From NCBI RefSeq assembly GCF_022919115.1, contig NZ_CP095072.1, positions 3,534,001 to 3,598,000 on the forward strand: a stretch of DNA of 64,000 bases, read 5' to 3'. Source of the stretch: Gracilibacillus caseinilyticus. Lineage in GTDB: Bacteria; Bacillota; Bacilli; Bacillales; Amphibacillaceae. A model generated the notes under the pieces. The model worked only from the letters and a program-made list of their open reading frames with translations. It did not search any database and was not told the origin of the DNA. Within the stretch, counting starts at the first letter, position 1. Every line of letters begins with the position of its first letter. Of this stretch, positions 56,849 to 64,000 are shown in pieces. Position numbers and translations under genes: made by a program.

Positions 56849-57054
56849 TTTTTATCTCCTTCATTATCGATAACAATAGCATCGAGTTGATAATTTAACC
56901 TATGTAATATTCCGTGCATGTATTTATCTACATATATTCCATTCTCTTGAATTTCAATAAGTTTATCGATGTATTTAAAATATAGTTCAAAATCATCTTT
57001 TCTAATGTATTTTTCACCTTTTAAATCTATTTCTTTGATGTTACTATTTTTCAT
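56845..57054 (-). CDS. Small unknown phage protein, 69 aa
   Basis: MKNSNIKEIDLKGEKYIRKDDFELYFKYI, acidic and helical. It is coupled to the next gene by ATGA overlap and begins directly after the upstream stop. No family recognised. Confidence 0.58.
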   Translation of the reverse strand: MKNSNIKEIDLKGEKYIRKDDFELYFKYIDKLIEIQENGIYVDKYMHGILHRLNYQLDAIVIDNEGDKK

Positions 57055-57261
57055 TTAATCATTCTCCTTTATATAAATAAAAAAACTACCTTTTTCATTT
57101 CTAACTTTACAAAATTCATGAAATTTTTCTTCATTAAATGTAATCTCAAATTTAATGAAAGGATATTTAACACGAAACTTAGATATCGAATCTAATAACT
57201 TATTTACATCATTTTTAAAATTGTCGATATCAACATGTACTTCAATTTCTCCCAAATTCAT
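57055..57261 (-). CDS. Small unknown phage protein, 68 aa
   Basis: MNLGEIEVHVDIDNFKNDVNKLLDSISKF, then a strand-rich end. AAAAAAGGAG lies eight bases before the ATG. No family recognised. Confidence 0.58.
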   Translation of the reverse strand: MNLGEIEVHVDIDNFKNDVNKLLDSISKFRVKYPFIKFEITFNEEKFHEFCKVRNEKGSFFIYIKEND

Positions 57262-57264
57262 TAT

Positions 57265-57576
57265 TCATTCTCCTTTTTTAATCATTAATTTTAAATATGA
57301 TTTAATATCATCCAATTCTTTTAGTATTTGCTTGCGCTCATCCTATGCTTCTCGTATGTAAGGGTAGATCCCACCAAATAATAGATCATTTGTTTTTTTT
57401 CTTTGATTAAAAATGATATCTTCAATTTGATTCAAATCGTCCTGAGATAAGTAGTTAATTGTATTAGCTTCAAATTTATTCTTGATTTCTTCTACCTTCT
57501 CTTTCATATAATCTTGACCGCCCTTCCAGCTTGCTTTTATTTCTTTGTTTAACAGTCTTGTTCTTCCGATTTCCAT
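57265..57576 (-). pseudogene. Small phage gene with in-frame TAG
   Basis: The first part ends IYPYIREA followed by TAG at 57343. The same frame then reads DERKQILKELDDIKSYLK and ends KKGE with TGA at 57265, just at the ribosome site of the next gene, as normal gene ends do. A full product would be 103 aa with a helical C-terminus. The start may instead be the ATG at 57507. This looks like a nonsense mutation. Confidence 0.5.
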
Positions 57577-57772
57577 CTTTTAATGCATTTCTTAGCATCT
57601 TTTCAAAATATGTAAATAATTAATGAAATTCTCGAATCGAAAGGTTTCATTTCACTTTTCAACATTAACAGTAAATGGATATTTTGAAGTGAAATCCTCG
57701 AGTATTTTTCACTTCAAATCGTGAAATGAAAAGGTATATATATATATATAATTTCCGTTTCACTCCCTGTCG

Positions 57773-57837
57773 GTCATAGAGAAAAAAGGTGGTGGGCTTA
57801 AGCTCTGCCCGCCACTCACTTTTCTCTTTACTATGAC
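57773..57837. other. Large interrupted hairpin in the divergent intergenic region
   Basis: GTCATAG / CTATGAC closes the structure, AGAAAA pairs with TTTTCT inside it, and the centre is a nine-base stem GTGGTGGGC / GCCCGCCAC with a nine-base loop. GC-rich stem in very AT-rich DNA. It lies between leftward and rightward genes. The rest of 57577-57884 holds repeated GTGAAATGAAA / TTTCACTTC motifs and a TA run. Replication origin, packaging or control site are all possible. Confidence 0.55.
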
Positions 57838-57884
57838 AAAGAAAATTTTCAAAATCAAAAATAGACATAAATGGAAGTGATAAA

Positions 57885-58283
57885 ATGACGACTGAGTTTT
57901 TTATGCCATTTAAAAAAGTACCTTCAGTGACTCATCAACAAAAGCAAGTTCACGTGGTAAATGGTAAACCGATATTTTACGAGCCAGAAGGGTTAAAGGT
58001 AGCACGAGCGAAATTAATGGCACATCTAGGACAACATGTTCCTAAGCAACAGTATAAGCATTCAGTGCGATTGATGGTGAAGTGGTGCTTCCCTATTACT
58101 GGGAAGCATCAAGATGGCGAATATAAATATACACGACCAGATACTGATAACCTCCAGAAATTATTAAAGGACTGTATGACAGATTGTGGATATTGGAAAG
58201 ATGATGCGTTAGTAGTTTCAGAGATTGTAGAAAAGTTTTGGGCACAGATGCCAGGCATTTATATAAAGATCGAGGCGATTTGA
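57885..58283 (+). CDS. RusA-family Holliday junction resolvase
   Basis: The 132-aa protein has the RusA core: YTRPDTDNLQKLLKDCMTD with its Asp residues and GYWKDDALVVSEIVEKFW. It cuts four-way junctions, clearing recombination or replication intermediates before packaging. Its TGA overlaps the next start as TGATG. In related phages rusA comes shortly before rinA and the terminase genes in one direction. Confidence 0.9.
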   Translation: MTTEFFMPFKKVPSVTHQQKQVHVVNGKPIFYEPEGLKVARAKLMAHLGQHVPKQQYKHSVRLMVKWCFPITGKHQDGEYKYTRPDTDNLQKLLKDCMTDCGYWKDDALVVSEIVEKFWAQMPGIYIKIEAI

Positions 58284-58498
58284 TGAACTATCAACAATTC
58301 TATGCTGATGTTGCTGAGTGGATCAATCAGAGTAATCAGATGGCCGTAAAGCACGGATTACAGAGTAATGAGTTTTGGATATGGGCTGTAAATTCAGCTG
58401 GCCAACTTAGTGAAAAATACAACAACGAACCATTAGTCATTAAACAAGTCATGATGCTGATCAATTGGCTTGAGGATATCTATACAGGAAAGCAGTAA
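58283..58498 (+). CDS. Small phage protein, 71 aa
   Basis: MNYQQFYADVAEWINQSNQMA, with tryptophans at intervals (WIWAVNSAGQL, INWLEDIYTG). It starts inside the stop of rusA, so translation is coupled. Similar small proteins accompany rusA in Bacillus phages; function unknown. Confidence 0.68.
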   Translation: MNYQQFYADVAEWINQSNQMAVKHGLQSNEFWIWAVNSAGQLSEKYNNEPLVIKQVMMLINWLEDIYTGKQ

Positions 58499-58524
58499 CG
58501 TAAAATATTAAGGAGGTATCGTTC

Positions 58525-58958
58525 ATGCAAGAATTACAAATCACCAAGACCACATTTAAAAAGGTTGAATCTGAATGGTTTAATTATTATAAAACGTTGA
58601 GGGAAATAAAGTTGTTAGAAGAATCTATTCTTCACCCATTTGATGAGGATCCAGCTGATCCAACAATTCTTAAGGGTGTAAATTCTGTACGAATACCAGG
58701 TAATCCAACAGAACGAACTGCAACAAGACTTACAACTCATAAGCAGTTAAACTATTTGAGGGAAATAAAAAATGCAATTGAAATGGTTTTCAATAGTTTA
58801 CCTTTAGAATATAAGCATTTTGTTAGGTGTAAGTATTGGTCGTACGAAAAAAATCATGGATTCAGATTGCACAAGAATGTAGTCTGAGCAAACGACAAGC
58901 TATGAGATGGAGAGATCAAATTATTAGAGACACTATAGACCATCTCGGATGGAGATAA
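58525..58958 (+). pseudogene. RinA-family late transcription activator, frame broken in an A tract
   Basis: The zero frame gives 120 aa ending at 58887. From the run of seven A at about 58851 the -1 frame continues SWIQIAQECSLSKRQAMRWRDQIIRDTIDHLGWR to TAA at 58958, the expected C-terminal helix-turn-helix of RinA/ArpU-type activators. Without it the protein lacks its DNA-binding end. Either one A was lost, or the heptamer A AAA AAT allows -1 frameshifting. RinA switches on late genes in related phages. An AAGGAGGT site precedes the ATG. Confidence 0.72.
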
Positions 58959-59025
58959 AGATCAAAATACAATACTTTTTAAAAATTATTATAGTTAGAA
59001 ATTTAATCTTACTAGCTAGATTATA

Positions 59026-59058
59026 TTCCCTCTCATTTTTTCGCAAAATGAGAGGGAA
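59026..59058. terminator. Bidirectional terminator between rinA and lipoprotein gene
   Basis: A perfect 14-base stem, TTCCCTCTCATTTT and its complement, around TTCGC. It lies between convergent genes and ends both. Confidence 0.85.
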
Positions 59059-59074
59059 GCATATTCTAATAGAA

Positions 59075-59509
59075 TTATTCATTATCTTCAGTTAATCTAA
59101 TTTCTATAATTTTTTTGTCTTTTGTAGGAGTGTAATTAAGAGATTTAAGTTTTCTCCCCCTTACATTCTGTTGATTTTTTTCATTCAAATATTCATCCAT
59201 TGTTTTAACATTGGTTTTAAATACACTAATCTTGTAATTTGTATTTGTGTTTAAACTTACTATTGTCTCTTTATTTTTATCAATAATTACCATTTCTGTT
59301 TGTGGTAGAATTGCTTTATTACCAATTTGTTTTCCTCTAGTTGTTAATTCCACTAGGTAGTTTTGATATTTTTGATCATCAATGATTTTAATTTTAAAGT
59401 CTTTCATTTCAACAGACTTCCCTTTCTCTTCTTTATCTTTTATATCGTTTGCACTTGAACAGCTAACTAAAAAGACTATAAGAAGCAAAACTACAATTTT
59501 TTTGCTAAT
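59075..59509 (-). CDS. Small lipoprotein
   Basis: A signal peptide KKIVVLLLIVFLVSC ends in a lipobox (LVSC). The mature part is charged, with strands MKDFKIKIIDDQKYQNYLVEL and a late KIIEIRLTEDN. The start is unclear: GGAAGG..GGAAGTG lies before an ATT codon (59509) that would give the normal MSKKIVV start, while ATG codons upstream (59527, 59542) have no site. It is divergent from the serine protease gene and could protect the cell or act with it; that is only inferred. Confidence 0.68.
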   Translation of the reverse strand: MSKKIVVLLLIVFLVSCSSANDIKDKEEKGKSVEMKDFKIKIIDDQKYQNYLVELTTRGKQIGNKAILPQTEMVIIDKNKETIVSLNTNTNYKISVFKTNVKTMDEYLNEKNQQNVRGRKLKSLNYTPTKDKKIIEIRLTEDNE

Positions 59510-59615
59510 ATTAACACTTCCTTCCATAGAAATTTTTGACATTGTTTTGTAATTATTATACAATAATTATTGTATTATTCAAATTTATTCAATTGAAGGG
59601 AGAATTTATGAAACT

Positions 59616-60623
59616 ATGAAAACAAAGTTGATTTCAGTGTTTTTCGTTTTATTTTTCTTGTGTTTGTTTAGTCCTATTACAAGCATGGCAGTAGAATCGC
59701 CAAATGAAAGTGACACAACTAAAATCGAAATTTCTGATAGTTTCGACGTAACTAAAGTAGAAGAAGACTTAGTTCCAATTTTGGAGGACAAGTTAGAAAA
59801 ACATAAAGAAAAACTTCCAAAGATTAATAATTATAGTTCGAATAAGGTAAAACAAATCATAAACAACTACAGTGAGTTTGATTCTCTAAGCTCTCAAGGG
59901 AAAGTATTAGAAGGACCTAATGAACCAATAGTTAAAAAGTCTAATGAAGTAATTAATTTAAATCTTAGTCCACTAGCAACAGATAATAGGGTTAAAATTA
60001 CAAATACGACAACAAACCCTCATAATGCAATGGCTCATGTGGTTTATTCTAGTCCAAATGGAGATTGGTATACATGTTCTGGAACATTTTTAGATGAAGA
60101 TACTGTTATCACCGCTGCCCACTGTGTATATAATACATACACCAATCAATTTAATCAATTTTGGTATGTGTATCCAGGTCAGAATGGTTCAGCCAATCCT
60201 TATGGAGGTTGGGCATCAGCTAGTGCTTATGTAACATTAGGGTGGGTTGATGCAGCTCCAACAGAACCGGGAATAGTGTACTTTACTGATGTTCAGCATG
60301 ATTTTGCAGTTATAAAATTGGATACTACACATTCACATAACTTATCAGTTAGTTCAAATTCTTCTTTTGGAGATTCTATAACATCTTATGGATATCCAGG
60401 AGATAAAGCGACCTCAAGTGGATATTATTTATATAAATCTACTGGATCGATATTAGACATTGAGTACGACGCTCTTGTCCATTCCACTTATGTAACTGGT
60501 GGAATGAGTGGAGGACCAATATTAAAAAACAATAATGTTATTTCAGTTAATAGTACGGCAAGTTGGGGACCACAATTAACATCTACACACATTGATCTGA
60601 TCAATCAATGGAAAAATAATTGA
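59616..60623 (+). CDS. Secreted V8-type trypsin-like serine protease
   Basis: The 335-aa precursor has a Sec signal peptide (MKTKLISVFF.., cleavage after SMA near 24), a propeptide of about 100 residues and a glutamyl-endopeptidase-like domain. The triad is His169 (VITAAHCVY), Asp229 (VQHDFAVIKL) and Ser298 (VTGGMSGGPIL). It should be exported and activated by cleavage near residue 125. Such proteases are rare prophage cargo and might act on host or environmental proteins. The start overlaps a weak GAAGGGAG site. Confidence 0.88.
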   Translation: MKTKLISVFFVLFFLCLFSPITSMAVESPNESDTTKIEISDSFDVTKVEEDLVPILEDKLEKHKEKLPKINNYSSNKVKQIINNYSEFDSLSSQGKVLEGPNEPIVKKSNEVINLNLSPLATDNRVKITNTTTNPHNAMAHVVYSSPNGDWYTCSGTFLDEDTVITAAHCVYNTYTNQFNQFWYVYPGQNGSANPYGGWASASAYVTLGWVDAAPTEPGIVYFTDVQHDFAVIKLDTTHSHNLSVSSNSSFGDSITSYGYPGDKATSSGYYLYKSTGSILDIEYDALVHSTYVTGGMSGGPILKNNNVISVNSTASWGPQLTSTHIDLINQWKNN

Positions 60624-60699
60624 TATTTTTAGATTGTCACTATTATGGCATTTTTAAGTCTATAAATCGTGTTAAAATAATAGTATGTATAATTATATC

Positions 60700-60748
60700 T
60701 ATGTTAAAAAAGCACTTATTCAGGATGATCTGAGTGGGTGCTTTTTAT
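60700..60748 (+). terminator. Terminator, possibly of a short RNA
   Basis: GCACTTATTCAG pairs with CTGAGTGGGTGC and is followed by TTTTTATTTT. It lies 90 bases after the protease stop. A TATAAT at 60688-60693 stands just in front, so a leader-like RNA of about 50 bases is possible, but no good -35 is seen. Confidence 0.6.
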
Positions 60749-60899
60749 TTTCATTTTTTCCAAAAATAAATTATAATAAGAACAAGAGTTCTGTTTTAAT
60801 TGTGATAATGGGTAATTTGTCATTTGATTGTTAGGAAAAGCAGGAATATTTACCCTTTTTGTCGAAAAAGTTATAAACGACACAAGAGGGGGAATAGAT

Positions 60900-61682
60900 A
60901 TGAATATGTACAGAAAAGTTAAATTTGAGTATTTTCAAGTAACAGTTAGAAAAATTGGAGAAACCAAGGAAGAGTTATTTGATCTAACTCGCTGGATGGA
61001 CGTTGTAAATAAAATCTCTTTGGAAAAAAGAGCAAGAGAATATCTAGGAGAAAGAGCACGTTTAGAAGAAGCTTATTTTGATGAAGATTTAGACTATTAT
61101 TTTTTACACTTTGTCCGTTTAAGAGCAACTAATATTCCGTCAAAAGCTAAGATAGACACAAATGTAGAGCCATTCGAATTAGAAGATGACGAATATTTGG
61201 GGGAAGAAGTTTCAGCATTGTATGATGATAACAAGAGTATCTTAATGCTACAAAGAAATAAATTTAGTTTAGGACCAAGCGGGATCGCAGACTATCTAAA
61301 CATAATTTGGGCAAATGATAATGAAACTATTTGCATAAGATCAATCCCTATACCTGACGCATTTCAGCTTGCTAGAAAGCCTAAGATATATAGAAAAGTA
61401 AATTTACGATTAGCTAATATTAATAGTGCAGTCGATCAAGGGTTTGTTGATAAATTAAAATCTCCATTAGGCCCGATAATAAAATCTTATGGTGAGTATG
61501 GTGGTGTAAATGCTCAAATCACTATAACAGTGGGGATGAAAAAAGACGGTGAGTTAAATGAAGATATTTCTTTTTCTCATTTTAATCACCTTTTCAAAAT
61601 AATAAGGAAGGGGCACGAACCAAACATGCTCATGCCCCCAAGAGGAAATATAATGACTAAATTAGCATTCAGACTAATTTAA
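60900..61682 (+). CDS. DUF6731-like protein
   Basis: The 260-aa protein (MNMYRKVKFEYFQVTVRK..) contains SLEKRAREYLGERARLEEAYF, RLRATNIPSKAKIDTNVEP, LEDDEYLGEEVSALYDDN and LMLQRNKFSLGPSGIADYLN, the pattern of the DUF6731 family. Members are scattered in mobile DNA and are suspected defence genes; the biochemical role is unknown. GAGGGGG lies seven bases before the ATG; 24 upstream codons are open but have no site. Confidence 0.7.
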   Translation: MNMYRKVKFEYFQVTVRKIGETKEELFDLTRWMDVVNKISLEKRAREYLGERARLEEAYFDEDLDYYFLHFVRLRATNIPSKAKIDTNVEPFELEDDEYLGEEVSALYDDNKSILMLQRNKFSLGPSGIADYLNIIWANDNETICIRSIPIPDAFQLARKPKIYRKVNLRLANINSAVDQGFVDKLKSPLGPIIKSYGEYGGVNAQITITVGMKKDGELNEDISFSHFNHLFKIIRKGHEPNMLMPPRGNIMTKLAFRLI

Positions 61683-61839
61683 TCCTTACAATTCGGTATC
61701 ATAGATACCTATAGGAGTTGACACTGATTTATTTTTTTGGTCGCTCTAAAGTGTGAATGGTTGTATTTGACCAGTGTACGACCAGTACAAATGTACTCTA
61801 TTGAATTAAATAATCTATATTAAACCTGCAAATACAGGA
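61683..61839. other. Intergenic region with short direct repeats
   Basis: GACCAGTGTAC and GACCAGTAC are repeated in tandem near 61769-61790, and a TTGACA stands near 61717. Possible operator or promoter region between convergent genes; no gene seen. Confidence 0.3.
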
Positions 61840-62037
61840 TTAACATCTTTCAAATGGTTTATTTTCTATGTATTGCTTTATTTTTATTTCATTTTCTTCA
61901 GTTATCTTTAACCTAAAATTGAAAAACCTTGAGATTGTTCCAGCTGATAAACCAACAGCAGAACCTAACTCTTCATTTGTAATTTTTTTGCGTTGTTTTT
62001 TTGCATACAAATACATTATATTACGTTCTGATAGCAT
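61840..62037 (-). CDS. Small helix-turn-helix protein
   Basis: The 65-aa protein has ITNEELGSAVGLSAGTISRFF, a Cro/C1-like helix-turn-helix, and a short basic end. GAGGAGGTAGAG precedes the ATG, one of the best sites in the region. It may regulate nearby phage genes. It is too short for a full repressor. Confidence 0.7.
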   Translation of the reverse strand: MLSERNIMYLYAKKQRKKITNEELGSAVGLSAGTISRFFNFRLKITEENEIKIKQYIENKPFERC

Positions 62038-62105
62038 CTCTACCTCCTCACTTTCAGTTTAAATCATATTTATAACGTTACGTTTATGCTCCTAATCCAA
62101 AAAAA

Positions 62106-62128
62106 TAGACAACCTAAAAGGTTGCCTA
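62106..62128 (-). terminator. Terminator upstream of the small HTH gene
   Basis: GGCAACCT / AGGTTGTC stem followed by TATTTTTTT on the minus strand. It would end transcription from the 461-aa gene. The rest of 62129-62294 is AT-rich without a gene. Confidence 0.75.
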
Positions 62129-62294
62129 CTTCATAACGGAATGAGAGAATAATAAAATTTTTGGTGTAAATTTTATGGTGATAAGTATTACCCTATCTAT
62201 TATTATTAGACTTGACTTTTCTATTTTTTATGTTATGTAACGATTTACATACAAATAATAAATTATACTATTTATTCATGTTAATGTCAAGTGA

Positions 62295-63680
62295 TTATGC
62301 ATACTTTTTCCTTTTAATATTATTACATGCCTTACATTCCGATCTAAAACCGTTTTTACCCTTATTATCTTTTGCCCAATTATCATTGATCAGTAGCTTC
62401 TCTTTCCCACAACAGCCACACTCTTTACTGTCTATACCGTCTTGAATAGCTTGATATGTATTAGCAATCTTTCTTGCAATCGTTTTATGTATAAATTTGA
62501 CTAATTGAGCCTTGGATCTCTTCTTGCCATATTTTTCGTTTATAAATTTGTTTAAAATCTTATACGGATCAACTGTGACCCCATTATTGTAAATATTAAA
62601 CACTTTGTGCTTATCCATCAGCAACAACACAATTTCCTTTTCCTCATTACTCAGATCTGTTTTCATAATAGCATTCCTAAACTGTTCCAATGCCCAATAT
62701 GTAAATGATTCAACGTTATCTAAATATTTAACTTCTAACCCTTGATATACCGGTAAATACTCTCTGTCTTCTTTCATGATTGATAATAAGCCACTAACAT
62801 GGTCAACGTCACCTAGATTTAATGTTTCCTCTAATACGTCATCCTGTTCTCTTGTCGTGTCAAATGAGCGTTCAACTGGATTACTATATATCGTATCTTT
62901 TAAACTATTAAGTAGTATAGTTAGATCATATCCATCGGCGTTGTACATTTTATTAATCAGATACAGCCTTTGCTTTGGACTATACATATTTTCTTCTTCA
63001 GCAAACTTATTCATCAAATATTGCCGATATGATTCCTTTTCTTCATTAGTGTAAGATTCATCTAATCCATACTTTAACCCTAATTCCTTCCATGTATCAT
63101 ATCTTTCTTTTAACTCTGGATAATTGTCTAAGTTATCAAGTACATCTTGTCTACGTTCTTGTCTTTTTACATCTTCTGATTTATTAATTTTATTACTGCT
63201 AATCTGCTCGTCTAACATATCAACATGCATCTCATGTCCATTTATAACTGATTTTGGTAAATCCTCTTTCTCATTAAATACATCGGTATTAATCCCTATA
63301 ACCATTTTATTTTTACCATCTTCTTTATCTTTCTCCACCCGATACTTGGACATTATAGGGTAATCTAAGTAATTAGCATTCTCAAAATTTTTATATTGTT
63401 TTAATATGTATGTAGATAGCTTTTCCATGTTTTTGGAGTATGGTACTTCATCTGATAACGGATCACCATTCTTGCCTACTTTTAAATTTACAAAGTTAGT
63501 TTTAAAGTAGCTGCCATCATCCCAATTTACGTAATCCTTCAATTCATCATTGTTTGCAATTTGATCTTCGACTAATTCTATTCTTGTAAATGGATCAACT
63601 TCATTATAGTCTAATTTACTAGTAATCTCTTTAAATATTTCCTGTACTGATTTCCCTTCATATTTTTCCTTCTCTTTCAT
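62295..63680 (-). CDS. Unknown phage protein with C-terminal zinc-finger, 461 aa
   Basis: A large, very charged, helical protein ending in two Cys pairs (CGCCGKEKLLINDN..RSECKACNNIKRKK), a zinc ribbon of the HNH or topoisomerase kind. The middle has KHKVFNIYNNGVTVDPYKILN. I do not recognise the family. Size and zinc finger suit a nucleic-acid role, perhaps in replication or recombination. It runs leftward and ends before a terminator. Confidence 0.6.
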   Translation of the reverse strand: MKEKEKYEGKSVQEIFKEITSKLDYNEVDPFTRIELVEDQIANNDELKDYVNWDDGSYFKTNFVNLKVGKNGDPLSDEVPYSKNMEKLSTYILKQYKNFENANYLDYPIMSKYRVEKDKEDGKNKMVIGINTDVFNEKEDLPKSVINGHEMHVDMLDEQISSNKINKSEDVKRQERRQDVLDNLDNYPELKERYDTWKELGLKYGLDESYTNEEKESYRQYLMNKFAEEENMYSPKQRLYLINKMYNADGYDLTILLNSLKDTIYSNPVERSFDTTREQDDVLEETLNLGDVDHVSGLLSIMKEDREYLPVYQGLEVKYLDNVESFTYWALEQFRNAIMKTDLSNEEKEIVLLLMDKHKVFNIYNNGVTVDPYKILNKFINEKYGKKRSKAQLVKFIHKTIARKIANTYQAIQDGIDSKECGCCGKEKLLINDNWAKDNKGKNGFRSECKACNNIKRKKYA

Positions 63681-63841
63681 TTAATAAAATTTCCCCTTTT
63701 ATTTTAAATTTGTTATATTCTTCTTTGACACCAACTACCAAAAACACAAATCGTTTTTGCTACCTGCCCGCAAAGAAGCAAACGGGCATAATATTTTAAC
63801 TTTCTTCTAACAACTAACTATCAATCAAACGGAATTACAAC

Positions 63842-63944
63842 TGGAACACACTTTTACAACTGGAACATGGTTGGAACACGCTTTTTTGAAAGTATGTTCC
63901 ACCTCCATCCCTTGTGCCCCAATGGTTTCAACCAAAGTGGAACA
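63842..63944. repeat. Cluster of five TGGAACA motifs
   Basis: TGGAACA occurs at 63842, 63861, 63872 and 63938, and inverted at 63895. Copies are 11 to 66 bases apart. This may be an iteron-like or operator array, or remains of a coding region. No gene is seen in 63681-64000; the sequence stops in AT-rich DNA. Confidence 0.4.
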
Positions 63945-64000
63945 CAGGTGCACAAAATTTCTTAAATTGATATATATTATAAATATTTATAATAATATGT

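Larger units (their letters stand above)
29990..64000. mobile_element. Siphovirus-type prophage, left part (junction inside yneF)
   Basis: Everything right of yneF is phage-like: terminase, SPP1-type portal, MuF protein, scaffold, capsid, connectors, tail tube, tail chaperones, tape measure, tail-tip protein, RusA and RinA. Base composition is more AT-rich than the left half. The left junction lies at about 29990-30020, inside yneF codons. No integrase or right attachment site is in the window. IS3 insertion, in-frame stops and a frameshift suggest decay. The core of the attachment site cannot be set without the other end. Confidence 0.85.

Noticed and set aside
63842-63944. CRISPR array
   Set aside because: The TGGAACA motifs are only seven bases and irregularly spaced; no repeat-spacer pattern or cas gene is present anywhere in the window.
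30237-64000. Complete, active prophage
   Set aside because: No integrase, repressor, replication or lysis gene is visible, and the connector gene, rinA and two others look broken. Only the left part can be claimed.

Overview
The window is low-GC Gram-positive DNA from a spore-forming Bacillaceae. Strong AGGAGG-type ribosome sites, the order parC-parE-CoA-binding protein-plsY, then yneQ-yneP-yneN-acnA-(DUF2621)-ccdA-yneF, a HisZ-dependent histidine operon and a Spo0-type sporulation kinase all match the yne/citB/par neighbourhood of Bacillus subtilis. The large palindromic intergenic repeats suggest a halophilic or alkaliphilic relative (Gracilibacillus, Oceanobacillus or Virgibacillus type). 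The genus is an inference.

Bases 1-30000 are chromosome. hisZGDBHFI (minus strand, starts and stops overlapping by four bases) makes histidine. The PHP-type histidinol-phosphatase hisJ faces it. Then come a double dynamin (dynA), topoisomerase IV (parE-parC, with a LexA box between its -35 and -10), plsY, folE2, yidD, a broken IS110-family element, yneQ-yneP, a tandem AAA ATPase, a TlpA-type thioredoxin, aconitase, a sporulation-type histidine kinase, a DUF2621 protein, an orphan MrpB subunit and ccdA. The gaps between genes hold several families of palindromic repeats: a hairpin element in two copies, 32- and 44-base perfect palindromes, a tRNA-sized stem-loop repeat in two copies, and one long GC-rich repeat.

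From about 30000 to the end is an integrated siphovirus-type prophage, or the left 34 kb of one. Its left junction lies inside yneF: the conserved C-terminal part of YneF is intact, but its membrane anchor is replaced by element sequence. Structural genes run leftwards: tail-tip protein, a long cargo region, small terminase, a reversed gene, large terminase, SPP1-type portal, MuF head protein, scaffold, capsid, head-tail joining genes, tail tube, tail chaperones with a CCCAAAC -1 frameshift site, and tape measure. RusA and a RinA-type late activator lie on the other strand. Cargo includes a Hanks-type protein kinase paired with a possible RNase H-fold protein, membrane proteins of abortive-infection type, DUF5677 and DUF6731 proteins, a secreted V8-type serine protease and lipoproteins. 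No integrase, CI repressor, DNA polymerase, holin or endolysin is visible, so the right part of the prophage lies outside the window.

The prophage looks damaged. An IS3-family element splits the head-tail connector gene, two genes carry in-frame stops followed by continued coding sequence, and rinA needs a one-base shift in an A tract to be full length. The most interesting candidates for new biology are the kinase plus RNase H-like pair, the possible bridge RNA of the IS110 element, the hairpin repeats and palindromes, the tRNA-like gene with an abnormal anticodon loop, and the capture of yneF by the prophage.
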